This document shows positions 1-5,320 of a stretch of 10,072 nt of DNA, piece after piece. The stretch spans positions 1 through 10,072 of the forward strand of contig CANGZO010000075.1 of assembly GCA_947458305.1 (NCBI GenBank), given 5' to 3'. The notes beneath the pieces were generated by a model. It had not been told where the DNA came from and did no database searches. It saw nothing but the letters and a program-made list of their open reading frames with translations. Positions within the stretch are counted from its first letter, which is position 1, and each line of letters begins with the position of its first letter. The DNA comes from Comamonadaceae bacterium (GTDB lineage Bacteria; Pseudomonadota; Gammaproteobacteria; Burkholderiales; Burkholderiaceae_C). A program made the position numbers and the translations under genes.

Positions 1-118
1 AGGCGATGCCCCAACCGTCGCTGTGGTGGTCGGTGATGCCGCCGCGCTGCGCAAAACCGCTGAAGCTGAAGGTCACATCGGTGGGGGTGTTGCAGTTCAT
101 GCCGAGCAGTTGGCACAT
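1..118 (-). CDS. Class II glutamine amidotransferase (YafJ-type), N-terminal fragment
   Basis: The first 39 codons of a gene that runs off the left edge. The protein begins Met-Cys-Gln-Leu-Leu-Gly. In class II (Ntn-type) glutamine amidotransferases the initiator Met is removed and Cys2 becomes the nucleophile that releases ammonia from glutamine. The later stretches SGFAQRGG and HHSDGWGIA match the N-terminal pattern of the YafJ/EgtC-like branch, in which an arginine and the DGWG segment help form the glutamine pocket. The start at 118 lies 3 nt after the stop of the CWC gene, with a purine-rich GAGGGA just upstream, so the two are probably translationally coupled. The acceptor substrate of YafJ-like enzymes is generally unknown. 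The rest of the protein is not visible, so EgtC-like and other subtypes cannot be separated. Confidence 0.85.
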   Translation of the reverse strand, partial: MCQLLGMNCNTPTDVTFSFSGFAQRGGITDHHSDGWGIA

Positions 119-121
119 GGT

Positions 122-337
122 TCAATCCCTCGTCACCGGCTCGGTGGTCGCGCAGCGTTGGCAAATACAGGACCGGTTGCGCGCCGCTTCGGGCACCTGC
201 GCCAGCAAGTCGGCACCAAAGTGCACGCGCGTGCACCAGCAAGGGCCCGCAGACGCGGCATCACCAGAAGCCATGGCACAGGCATTGGGCTGCCCACACA
301 AAGGGCAGAGGCAAGGGTCAAAGGTCAGCTGGGTCAT
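122..337 (-). CDS. Cysteine-rich CWC family protein (small putative metal-binding protein)
   Basis: A 71-residue protein with nine cysteines at 9, 11, 14, 20, 33, 35, 57, 59 and 62. The order is CLCPLCGQPNAC, then PCWC, then VPEAAR...CICQRC. This is the pattern of the small 'cysteine-rich CWC' family, whose biochemical role is not established. The paired CxC and CxxC motifs suggest zinc or another metal, which is inference. There is no signal peptide, so it is probably cytoplasmic. The ATG at 337 lies 12 nt after the stop of the small membrane-protein gene and has only a weak AAGG ribosome site, so coupling to that gene is likely. Its own stop is 3 nt before the amidotransferase start. The full length is typical of the family. 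Confidence 0.8.
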   Translation of the reverse strand: MTQLTFDPCLCPLCGQPNACAMASGDAASAGPCWCTRVHFGADLLAQVPEAARNRSCICQRCATTEPVTRD

Positions 338-349
338 GGCCTTGGGCCC

Positions 350-583
350 TCAGTGCCTGGCCAGTCGATGCCGCTGCGCGTCACGCCACAGGCGAATGGC
401 GAGCACCACCAAGGGCAGGGTGTGCAAGAAGAAGTCAAAAATGTCGATGGGCCGGCTCAAACTGCCCTCGAACAGCATGCGCCACTTTTCCACCAAATGC
501 GGCTCGGGCACAAAAGGCGCGCCCGCCAAGTAAGTGGCCAAGGCCACCAACAACCACTTCGGTATCCGGTCAATCCAGCGCAT
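350..583 (-). CDS. Small two-helix membrane protein of unknown function
   Basis: A 77-residue protein with two hydrophobic segments, about residues 9-25 and 49-65. They are joined by a conserved-looking stretch (APFVPEPHLVEKWRML, then FEGSLSRPIDIFDFFLH). It resembles a family of short proteins from beta- and gammaproteobacteria. As I recall, some are automatically labelled 'RND transporter'; the size makes that label implausible for a pump and I would not use it. The start at 583 is chosen because AGGAGG (594-589 on this strand) sits 5 nt upstream. A longer reading frame to 691 would translate through the REP-like repeat and is rejected. Basic residues at the C-terminus (RLWRDAQRHRLARH) suggest a cytoplasmic tail. 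It is the first gene of a tight three-gene set. Confidence 0.7.
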   Translation of the reverse strand: MRWIDRIPKWLLVALATYLAGAPFVPEPHLVEKWRMLFEGSLSRPIDIFDFFLHTLPLVVLAIRLWRDAQRHRLARH

Positions 584-588
584 CGCGC

Positions 589-613
589 CCTCCTGAAAAC
601 GCCTATTTTCAGG
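589..613 (-). promoter_or_regulatory. Inverted repeat overlapping the Shine-Dalgarno site of the small membrane-protein gene
   Basis: Read on the minus strand, CCTGAAAA (613-606), a 6-nt loop TAGGCG and TTTTCAGG (599-592) form a perfect 8-bp inverted repeat. Its 3' arm runs into the strong ribosome site AGGAGG (594-589), sharing the AGG at 594-592. In RNA the hairpin could partly mask that site; in DNA the same repeat could be an operator. The perfect symmetry is seen in the sequence. The regulatory role is inference. Confidence 0.4.
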
Positions 614-656
614 CATACGCGATGGCGTCCTTTTAATCTGCACATCCTGCACCATC

Positions 657-727
657 GTAGGAGCCCACCCTGTGGGCGATGGGCGTGGCACACGCCCTCA
701 AGCCATCGCCCACGGGGTGGGCTCCTA
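657..727. repeat. REP-like inverted pair, copy 1
   Basis: Two 25-nt arms, 658-682 and 703-727, are inverted copies of each other with one mismatch (position 671 versus its partner). Each arm contains its own small hairpin: GCCCAC-CCT-GTGGGC on the left and the matching GCCCAC-GGG-GTGGGC on the right. The left arm is headed by the tetranucleotide GTAG (657-660). The 20-nt spacer forms a further perfect stem, GGGCGTG-GCA-CACGCCC (681-697). A near-identical pair lies at 4189-4259. This is the layout of repetitive extragenic palindromes arranged as inverted pairs. It lies between the glcB terminator and the small membrane-protein gene, in a 235-bp gap without a gene. Confidence 0.85.
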
Positions 728-765
728 AAAAGCGGCTTGAACACGAACGTTGGACGGCACACGTC

Positions 766-792
766 AAAGAAAACGGCCCCCGAAGGAGCCGT
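766..792 (-). terminator. Rho-independent terminator of glcB
   Basis: On the minus strand, ACGGCTCC-TTCG-GGGGCCGT forms an 8-bp stem with one T-G wobble and a stable UUCG-type tetraloop. The tract TTTCTTT follows directly. It begins 27 nt after the glcB stop codon and points in the right direction. Confidence 0.85.
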
Positions 793-818
793 TATTCAAG
801 TGCCAGAACTGCCCAACA

Positions 819-3050
819 TCAGGCCGCCTTGACCTTCAAACGCCAAGCGTGCAGCAGCGGCTCGGTGTAACCGCTGGGTTGCGCCTTGCCTTTGAAGACC
901 AGGTCACAAGCCGCTTTGTAAGCCGCCGACTTGGCGAAGTTGCCGGCCATGGGCTGGTAGGCCGCGTCGCCCGCGTTTTGTGCGTCCACCACAGCGGCCA
1001 TGCGCTGCATGGTTTGCTTGACTTGCTTTTCGGTCACCACGCCATGCTGCATCCAGTTGGCCATGTGCTGGCTGCTGATGCGCAGCGTGGCGCGGTCTTC
1101 CATCAGGCCCACGCCGTTGATGTCGGGCACCTTGGAGCAGCCCACGCCTTGGTCCACCCAGCGCACCACATAACCCAAGATGCCTTGGGCGTTGTTGTCG
1201 AGTTCTTTTTGCTTGTCTTCGGCCGACCAGTTGGCGGCGTCTTTCGCGACCACAGGGAACTGCAACAAAGCATTGAGGGTGGTTTCGCGCAGTTCTTTAG
1301 GGTCTTGCTTGGCAACCGCCTTTTCCATCTGCTTTTGCAGCGCAGGCACGTCCACTTGGTGGTAGTGCATGGCGTGCAGTGTGGCAGCGGTGGGGCTGGG
1401 CACCCAGGCGGTGTTGGCACCGGCCATGGGGTGGCCGATTTTGGCTTTCAACATGTCGGCCATCAGGTCGGGCATGGCCCACATGCCTTTGCCGATCTGG
1501 GCACGGCCGCGCAGGCCGCAGGCCAGGCCCACGTTGACGTTGTTCTTCTCGTACGCGCCCAACCAGGTACTGTTCTTGATGTCGCCCTTGCGCATGACAG
1601 GACCGGCCAACATGCAGGTGTGCATCTCGTCGCCGGTGCGGTCCAGGAAGCCGGTGTTGATGAAGGCCACGCGGCTCTTGGCGGCAGCGATACAGGCTTT
1701 GAGGTTGGCGCTGGTGCGGCGCTCTTCGTCCATGATGCCCAGCTTGACGGTGGAAGGCTTCATGCCAATGACTTTTTCCACGCGGCCAAACAGCTCGTCG
1801 GCGAAAGCCACTTCGGCGGGGCCGTGCATCTTGGGCTTGACGATGTAGACGCTGCCGGTGCGGCTGTTGCGCAGGGGGTGCGAAGACTTTTTCTGCAAGT
1901 CCACCAAGGCGCAGGTCACGGTGATCATCGCGTCCAAGATGCCCTCAGGGATCTCTTTCGTGCTGCCGTCGGCGGCTTTGTAGAGGATGGCGGGGTTGGT
2001 CATCAGGTGACCGACGTTGCGCACGAACATGAGCGAGCGGCCGTGCAGTTTGACGGAGCCCTTGCCCGCGGGTTTGGTGTACTCGCGGTCACCGTTCATG
2101 GTGCGGGTGAAGGTCTTGCCGCCCTTTTGCACTTCTTCGCTCAGGGTGCCTTGCAAGATGCCCAGCCAGTTGGCATAGGCCAGCACTTTGTCGTCGGCGT
2201 CCACAGCGGCCACCGAGTCTTCGAGGTCAAGAATGGTGGACAAAGCGCTTTCAGCGATCAAATCAGACACGCCAGCCGGGTCGGTCTTGCCAATCGGCGT
2301 GGTCTTGTTGATCTGCAGGTCCAGGTGGATGCCGTTGTGCACGAACAGCACGGATGCTGGGGCCTTGGCGTCACCGGTGTAGCCCACGAATTGCTTGTCA
2401 TTGGCCAAGCTTGTGTTTTTGCCATTGGCCAGGGTCACCACCAGCTTGCCCGCTTTGACGGCGTAGCCCTTGCTGCCCACATGCGAGCCGGTCTTCAGGG
2501 GCGCGCAGCGATCAAGCACGTTGCGGCAGTAGTCGATGACTTTGGCGCCGCGTTGGGGGTTGTAGCCGGAGCCTTTTTCGCAACCGTCGGCTTCGCTGAT
2601 CGCGTCGGTGCCGTACAGCGCGTCGTACAAAGAACCCCAACGGGCGTTGGCAGCATTCAGGGCGTAACGGGCATTCAAAATGGGCACAACCAACTGAGGG
2701 CCTGCCAGCTTGGCCAACTCGGCGTCCACATTGGCGGTGGTGGCTTGGGCGTTCTTGGGCTCGGGCACCAAGTAGCCAATTTGCGCGAGGTATTTGCGGT
2801 AGGCCTTCATCGCCTTGCCTTCGCTGACCGGGCCGGGGTTGGCGGTGTGCCACTCGTCCATGGCGGTCTGGATGCGGTCACGCTCGGCCAACAGGGCGAT
2901 GTTTTTTGGAGCCAAGTCGGCCACGATGTCGTTGAAGCCCTTCCAGAACTTGTCTTTGTCCACGCCGGTGGCGGGCAGCATCTGGTCGTTGATGAAACTC
3001 AGCAAGGGGTTGGCCACTTGCAGGTTGTGAATCGCGGTGCGTGCAGTCAT
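819..3050 (-). CDS. glcB: Malate synthase G
   Basis: A 743-residue enzyme that condenses glyoxylate with acetyl-CoA to give malate and CoA. It is the second step of the glyoxylate bypass and of glycolate/glyoxylate use, and is cytoplasmic and Mg-dependent. The length fits the monomeric G form (E. coli GlcB is about 723), not the shorter A form. Visible active-site segments are LEDSVAAVDADD near 276 (acid of the glyoxylate/Mg region), GRSLMFVRNVGHLM with Arg344, GIMDEERRT with Glu442 and FLDRTGDE with Asp470 (Mg ligands). GCSKVPD follows at 637-643, then EDRATLRIS with Asp652, equivalent to the catalytic base. The start at 3050 has AGAGG 5 nt upstream. An upstream in-frame ATG at 3137 would add 29 residues with no family support. 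The gene is divergent from mvaB and has its own terminator downstream. Confidence 0.97.
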   Translation of the reverse strand: MTARTAIHNLQVANPLLSFINDQMLPATGVDKDKFWKGFNDIVADLAPKNIALLAERDRIQTAMDEWHTANPGPVSEGKAMKAYRKYLAQIGYLVPEPKNAQATTANVDAELAKLAGPQLVVPILNARYALNAANARWGSLYDALYGTDAISEADGCEKGSGYNPQRGAKVIDYCRNVLDRCAPLKTGSHVGSKGYAVKAGKLVVTLANGKNTSLANDKQFVGYTGDAKAPASVLFVHNGIHLDLQINKTTPIGKTDPAGVSDLIAESALSTILDLEDSVAAVDADDKVLAYANWLGILQGTLSEEVQKGGKTFTRTMNGDREYTKPAGKGSVKLHGRSLMFVRNVGHLMTNPAILYKAADGSTKEIPEGILDAMITVTCALVDLQKKSSHPLRNSRTGSVYIVKPKMHGPAEVAFADELFGRVEKVIGMKPSTVKLGIMDEERRTSANLKACIAAAKSRVAFINTGFLDRTGDEMHTCMLAGPVMRKGDIKNSTWLGAYEKNNVNVGLACGLRGRAQIGKGMWAMPDLMADMLKAKIGHPMAGANTAWVPSPTAATLHAMHYHQVDVPALQKQMEKAVAKQDPKELRETTLNALLQFPVVAKDAANWSAEDKQKELDNNAQGILGYVVRWVDQGVGCSKVPDINGVGLMEDRATLRISSQHMANWMQHGVVTEKQVKQTMQRMAAVVDAQNAGDAAYQPMAGNFAKSAAYKAACDLVFKGKAQPSGYTEPLLHAWRLKVKAA

Positions 3051-3140
3051 GAAAACCTCTGGGGTCAAGTCAAAAAAATGGGGGGCGGCCTCTGTTCCAA
3101 GCAGGCAAGCTGCCATGGGGCCCAAGGGATCAAACACTCT

Positions 3141-3169
3141 ATTCTAAATTTAGACGGCGATAAACCCGC
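3141..3169 (-). promoter_or_regulatory. Candidate glcB promoter with overlapping 12-bp palindrome
   Basis: On the minus strand TAGAAT (3146-3141) matches five of six bases of a -10 box. The sequence 17 nt upstream (GCGGGT, 3169-3164) is a poor -35, which would suit activator dependence. The perfect palindrome TCTAAATTTAGA (3143-3154) overlaps this -10 and stands out in GC-rich surroundings, as an operator would. The start of transcription would be near 3134, giving a leader of roughly 84 nt. No regulator can be named from the motif. The rest of the 209-bp glcB-mvaB gap shows no gene. Confidence 0.35.
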
Positions 3170-3259
3170 CAGATCTTCATAGACCCATGACTTTTATGCA
3201 CAAATACAGGTCGATTTGGCCAGGCCCAGCCCCGCTGCGCACTGCGGTTTAATTCAGGC

Positions 3260-4192
3260 ATGACACGTTTCCCAAGCCCAGAAATCCTGATCAGCGAAGT
3301 CGGCCCGCGCGATGGCCTGCAATCGGTCAAGGCCACCATGCCCACAGCCGACAAGCTGCGTTGGATCGACGCGCTGGCCACCGCTGGTTTGCGCGAAATC
3401 GAGGTGGCCTCTTTCGTGCCGGCGCATGTGCTGCCCCAAATGGCCGATGCCGCACAGGTGGTGCAGCACGCGCTGCGCCACAGCGGCGTGCGGGTGATGG
3501 CGCTGGTGCCCAACTTGCGCGGTGCCCAGGCGGCGCTGCAGGCCGGGGCGCAAAAGCTCACCCTGCCGGTATCGGCCAGCCCCGCGCACTCCATGGCCAA
3601 TGTGCGCAAAACGCCTGAAGCCATGGTCGAAGAAGTCAAAGCGGTTTTGCGCCTGCGCGACGAGATCGCGCCCGGCGTCCAGATAGAAGTGGGCATGTCC
3701 ACCGCCTTTGGCTGCACTTTGCAGGGCCCTGTGCCCGAAGCCGATGTGCTGCGGCTGGCGGTGCAATTGGCGCAATCGGGGGTGGACGAAATTGGTCTGT
3801 CGGACACCACCGGCATGGGTAATCCGGCGCAGGTGACGCGCTTGTTCAAAGCGCTGTTCAGCGAAGTGGGCGCATTGACGGGAGCAGCCCACATGCACAA
3901 CACCCGGGGCCTGGGCCTGGCCAATTGCCTGGCCGCTTACGAGGCGGGCGTGCGCACGTTCGACAGCTCGCTGGGCGGTCTGGGCGGTTGCCCCTATGCG
4001 CCGGGTGCTTCGGGCAATGTGGTCACAGAAGACTTGGTGTTCATGTTTGAGGCCATGGGCGTGAACACGGGCGTTGACTTGGTCAAACTCATGGCCGCAC
4101 GCGACCCCTTGAAAACTGGGCTGCCCGGCGAACCGCTGTATGGCATGACCCCTGAGGCAGGTTTACCCAGAGGCTGGCCCTCGGTTTTGTAG
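3260..4192 (+). CDS. mvaB: Hydroxymethylglutaryl-CoA lyase family protein
   Basis: A 310-residue DRE-TIM aldolase-type lyase. The family reaction is cleavage of 3-hydroxy-3-methylglutaryl-CoA to acetyl-CoA and acetoacetate, the last step of leucine degradation. Visible features are EVGPRDGLQ with Arg17-Asp18 (catalytic Arg and metal-binding Asp), the metal-binding histidines in HMHNTRG (His211, His213), and the signature GLGGCPYAPGASGN with catalytic-type Cys244. The SASE-like loop reads SASPAHS (105-111), and the common HxHDTYG of characterised lyases is HMHNTRG here, so the natural substrate may be a relative of HMG-CoA. No other leucine-pathway genes (liuA-D type) are adjacent. The start at 3260 fits the family N-terminus, but no proper ribosome site precedes it; TTTAAT lies 6 nt upstream. 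The stop codon lies inside the second REP-like repeat. Confidence 0.88.
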   Translation: MTRFPSPEILISEVGPRDGLQSVKATMPTADKLRWIDALATAGLREIEVASFVPAHVLPQMADAAQVVQHALRHSGVRVMALVPNLRGAQAALQAGAQKLTLPVSASPAHSMANVRKTPEAMVEEVKAVLRLRDEIAPGVQIEVGMSTAFGCTLQGPVPEADVLRLAVQLAQSGVDEIGLSDTTGMGNPAQVTRLFKALFSEVGALTGAAHMHNTRGLGLANCLAAYEAGVRTFDSSLGGLGGCPYAPGASGNVVTEDLVFMFEAMGVNTGVDLVKLMAARDPLKTGLPGEPLYGMTPEAGLPRGWPSVL

Positions 4193-4259
4193 GAGCCCAC
4201 CCTGTGGGCGATGGGGTGCCTATGCCCATCAAACCATCGCACACGGGGTGGGCTCCTAC
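4189..4259. repeat. REP-like inverted pair, copy 2
   Basis: The left arm (4190-4214) is identical over all 25 nt to the left arm at 658-682. The right arm (4234-4258) differs from its counterpart at 703-727 by a single base (A at 4241). Both ends carry the GTAG head: GTAG at 4189-4192 and its complement CTAC at 4256-4259. The 19-nt spacer is unrelated to the spacer of copy 1. The TAG of the left head is the mvaB stop codon. The element fills about half of the 132-bp gap between mvaB and the LysR gene and could act as a transcript end or stabiliser. Confidence 0.85.
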
Positions 4260-4310
4260 AAAGACAACACCAATCGCCCGAAACCCACAGAAATTCCAAC
4301 CTTGCACCCG

Positions 4311-4316
4311 CATAAT
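4311..4316 (+). promoter_or_regulatory. -10-like hexamer immediately before the LysR gene
   Basis: CATAAT (five of six to the consensus) ends 8 nt before the ATG at 4325. No recognisable -35 lies 16-18 nt upstream and no Shine-Dalgarno site separates it from the start. If functional, transcription would begin at or within a few bases of the start codon, giving a leaderless mRNA. Confidence 0.35.
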
Positions 4317-4324
4317 CGGGTCGC

Positions 4325-5251
4325 ATGGACAAGCTCAAAGTTTTCGAAACCTTCGTCTCGGTGGCCACCAAAGGCAGCCTGACCGCTGCGGCGCGGGCCG
4401 AGGGCGTGGCGCCCGCCATCATCGGCAGGCGTCTCGATGCCTTAGAAGAAAACCTGGGCGTGAAACTGCTGATGCGCACCACGCGCCGAATCAGCCTGAC
4501 GCACGAAGGCAGCGCGTTTTTGGAGGATTGCCAGCGTCTTCTGTCTGACGTGGCCAATGCCGAAGCCAGCGTGTCGGCGGGCGGCGTCAAGGCCAGCGGG
4601 CATTTGCGCATCACTGCACCCGCCGGTTTTGGGCGTCGGCATGTGGCCCCGCTGGTGCCGCGCTTTCGCGAGCTGCACCCCGATGTCTCCATCTCACTGA
4701 ACCTCAGCGACCGGGTGGTGGACCTAGCGGCCGAGGGCTTTGACTGCGCTGTGCGCGTGGGCGACCTGCCCGATTCGTCTTTGGTGAGCGTGCGACTGGC
4801 CGACAACCGCCGCTTGTGCGTGGCGACACCCGAATACCTGGCGCGACGCGGCACCCCCCTGCAGCCCGCAGACTTGTTGCAGCACGACTGCCTGACGCTG
4901 TCGAGTGACGCTTCGCAAACCAGAGGCTGGGCCTTTCGCAAGCCCACAGAGGGTGGCCACGAGGTGGTGCACCTGCGACCTGGAGGGCCCCTTGACTGTT
5001 CAGACGGACAAGTGCTCCACGACTGGTGCCTGGCGGGCTATGGCATCGCCTGGCGCAGCACCTGGGAAGTCGAAGGCGAAATTCGCTCAGGCCAATTGGT
5101 GGCCGTGCTGGAAGAGTATGCGGCCCCACCCAACGGCATTTATGTGGTTTTCCCCCAGCGCAAGCACTTGCCACTGCGCGTGCGCCTGTGGATCGACCAC
5201 CTGAAACACCATTACGCCCAACCTGGTTACTGGCAAGCAGCCAGTCATTGA
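4325..5251 (+). CDS. LysR-family transcriptional regulator
   Basis: A 308-residue regulator of ordinary LysR length. Residues 3-60 form the winged helix-turn-helix (FETFVSVATKGSLTAAARAEG, split by the turn, then LDALEENLGVKLLMRTTR). A linker helix follows, and about 88-295 is the type 2 periplasmic-binding-like effector domain beginning GHLRITAPAGFGRRHVAP. The pattern resembles the CrgA/DmlR-like branch, but ligand and targets cannot be read from sequence. It is co-directional with mvaB upstream and argS downstream rather than divergent from a target, so its regulon is not indicated by position. The nearby glcB/mvaB palindrome is a candidate target only by proximity. No Shine-Dalgarno site is seen. 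The start is supported by the family-typical N-terminus MDKLKVFETFV. Confidence 0.93.
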   Translation: MDKLKVFETFVSVATKGSLTAAARAEGVAPAIIGRRLDALEENLGVKLLMRTTRRISLTHEGSAFLEDCQRLLSDVANAEASVSAGGVKASGHLRITAPAGFGRRHVAPLVPRFRELHPDVSISLNLSDRVVDLAAEGFDCAVRVGDLPDSSLVSVRLADNRRLCVATPEYLARRGTPLQPADLLQHDCLTLSSDASQTRGWAFRKPTEGGHEVVHLRPGGPLDCSDGQVLHDWCLAGYGIAWRSTWEVEGEIRSGQLVAVLEEYAAPPNGIYVVFPQRKHLPLRVRLWIDHLKHHYAQPGYWQAASH

Positions 5252-5263
5252 CCCGGCGTCCAC

Positions 5264-5293
5264 ACGGCCGTGCGCTAAGGCACCACGCGCCGT
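5264..5293 (+). other. Imperfect hairpin between the LysR gene and argS
   Basis: ACGGCCGTG (5264-5272) pairs with CACGCGCCGT (5284-5293) through nine base pairs with one bulged C, enclosing an 11-nt loop. No T-tract follows, so it is not a standard intrinsic terminator. It could end or pause the LysR transcript or be incidental. The 69-bp gap holds nothing else except the -10-like motif before argS. Confidence 0.25.
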
Positions 5294-5306
5294 GAGATGC
5301 AACCCG

Positions 5307-5312
5307 TAAAAT
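5307..5312 (+). promoter_or_regulatory. -10-like hexamer immediately before argS
   Basis: TAAAAT (five of six to the consensus) ends 8 nt before the argS ATG at 5321. The bases between are CCACCCCC, so no ribosome binding site is present. No -35 is recognisable. The placement is the same as before the LysR gene and close to that before mvaB. Confidence 0.35.
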
Positions 5313-5320
5313 CCACCCCC

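Noticed and set aside
584..691. Extension of the small membrane protein upstream to 691
   Set aside because: It would translate the REP-like arm (giving PSPTGWAPT) and skip the strong AGGAGG site that fixes the start at 583.
23..832. Long plus-strand open frame across the left-hand genes
   Set aside because: It runs antisense to three supported minus-strand genes and through the repeat and terminator; no recognisable protein features.
750..3182. An 810-codon open frame on the plus strand opposite glcB
   Set aside because: It is the antisense shadow of a well-supported malate synthase in GC-rich DNA. Its His/Val/Gly-rich composition is typical of antisense frames and shows no domain.
3194..3202. 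Exact match to the DnaA box TTATNCACA in the glcB-mvaB gap
   Set aside because: A single box is expected roughly 0.3 times by chance in 10 kb counting both strands, and there is no cluster, AT-rich unwinding element or dnaA/dnaN gene nearby.
5297..5320. Alternative argS start at 5297
   Set aside because: The eight extra residues are not family-like, no ribosome site supports the start, and the stretch contains the -10-like TAAAAT.
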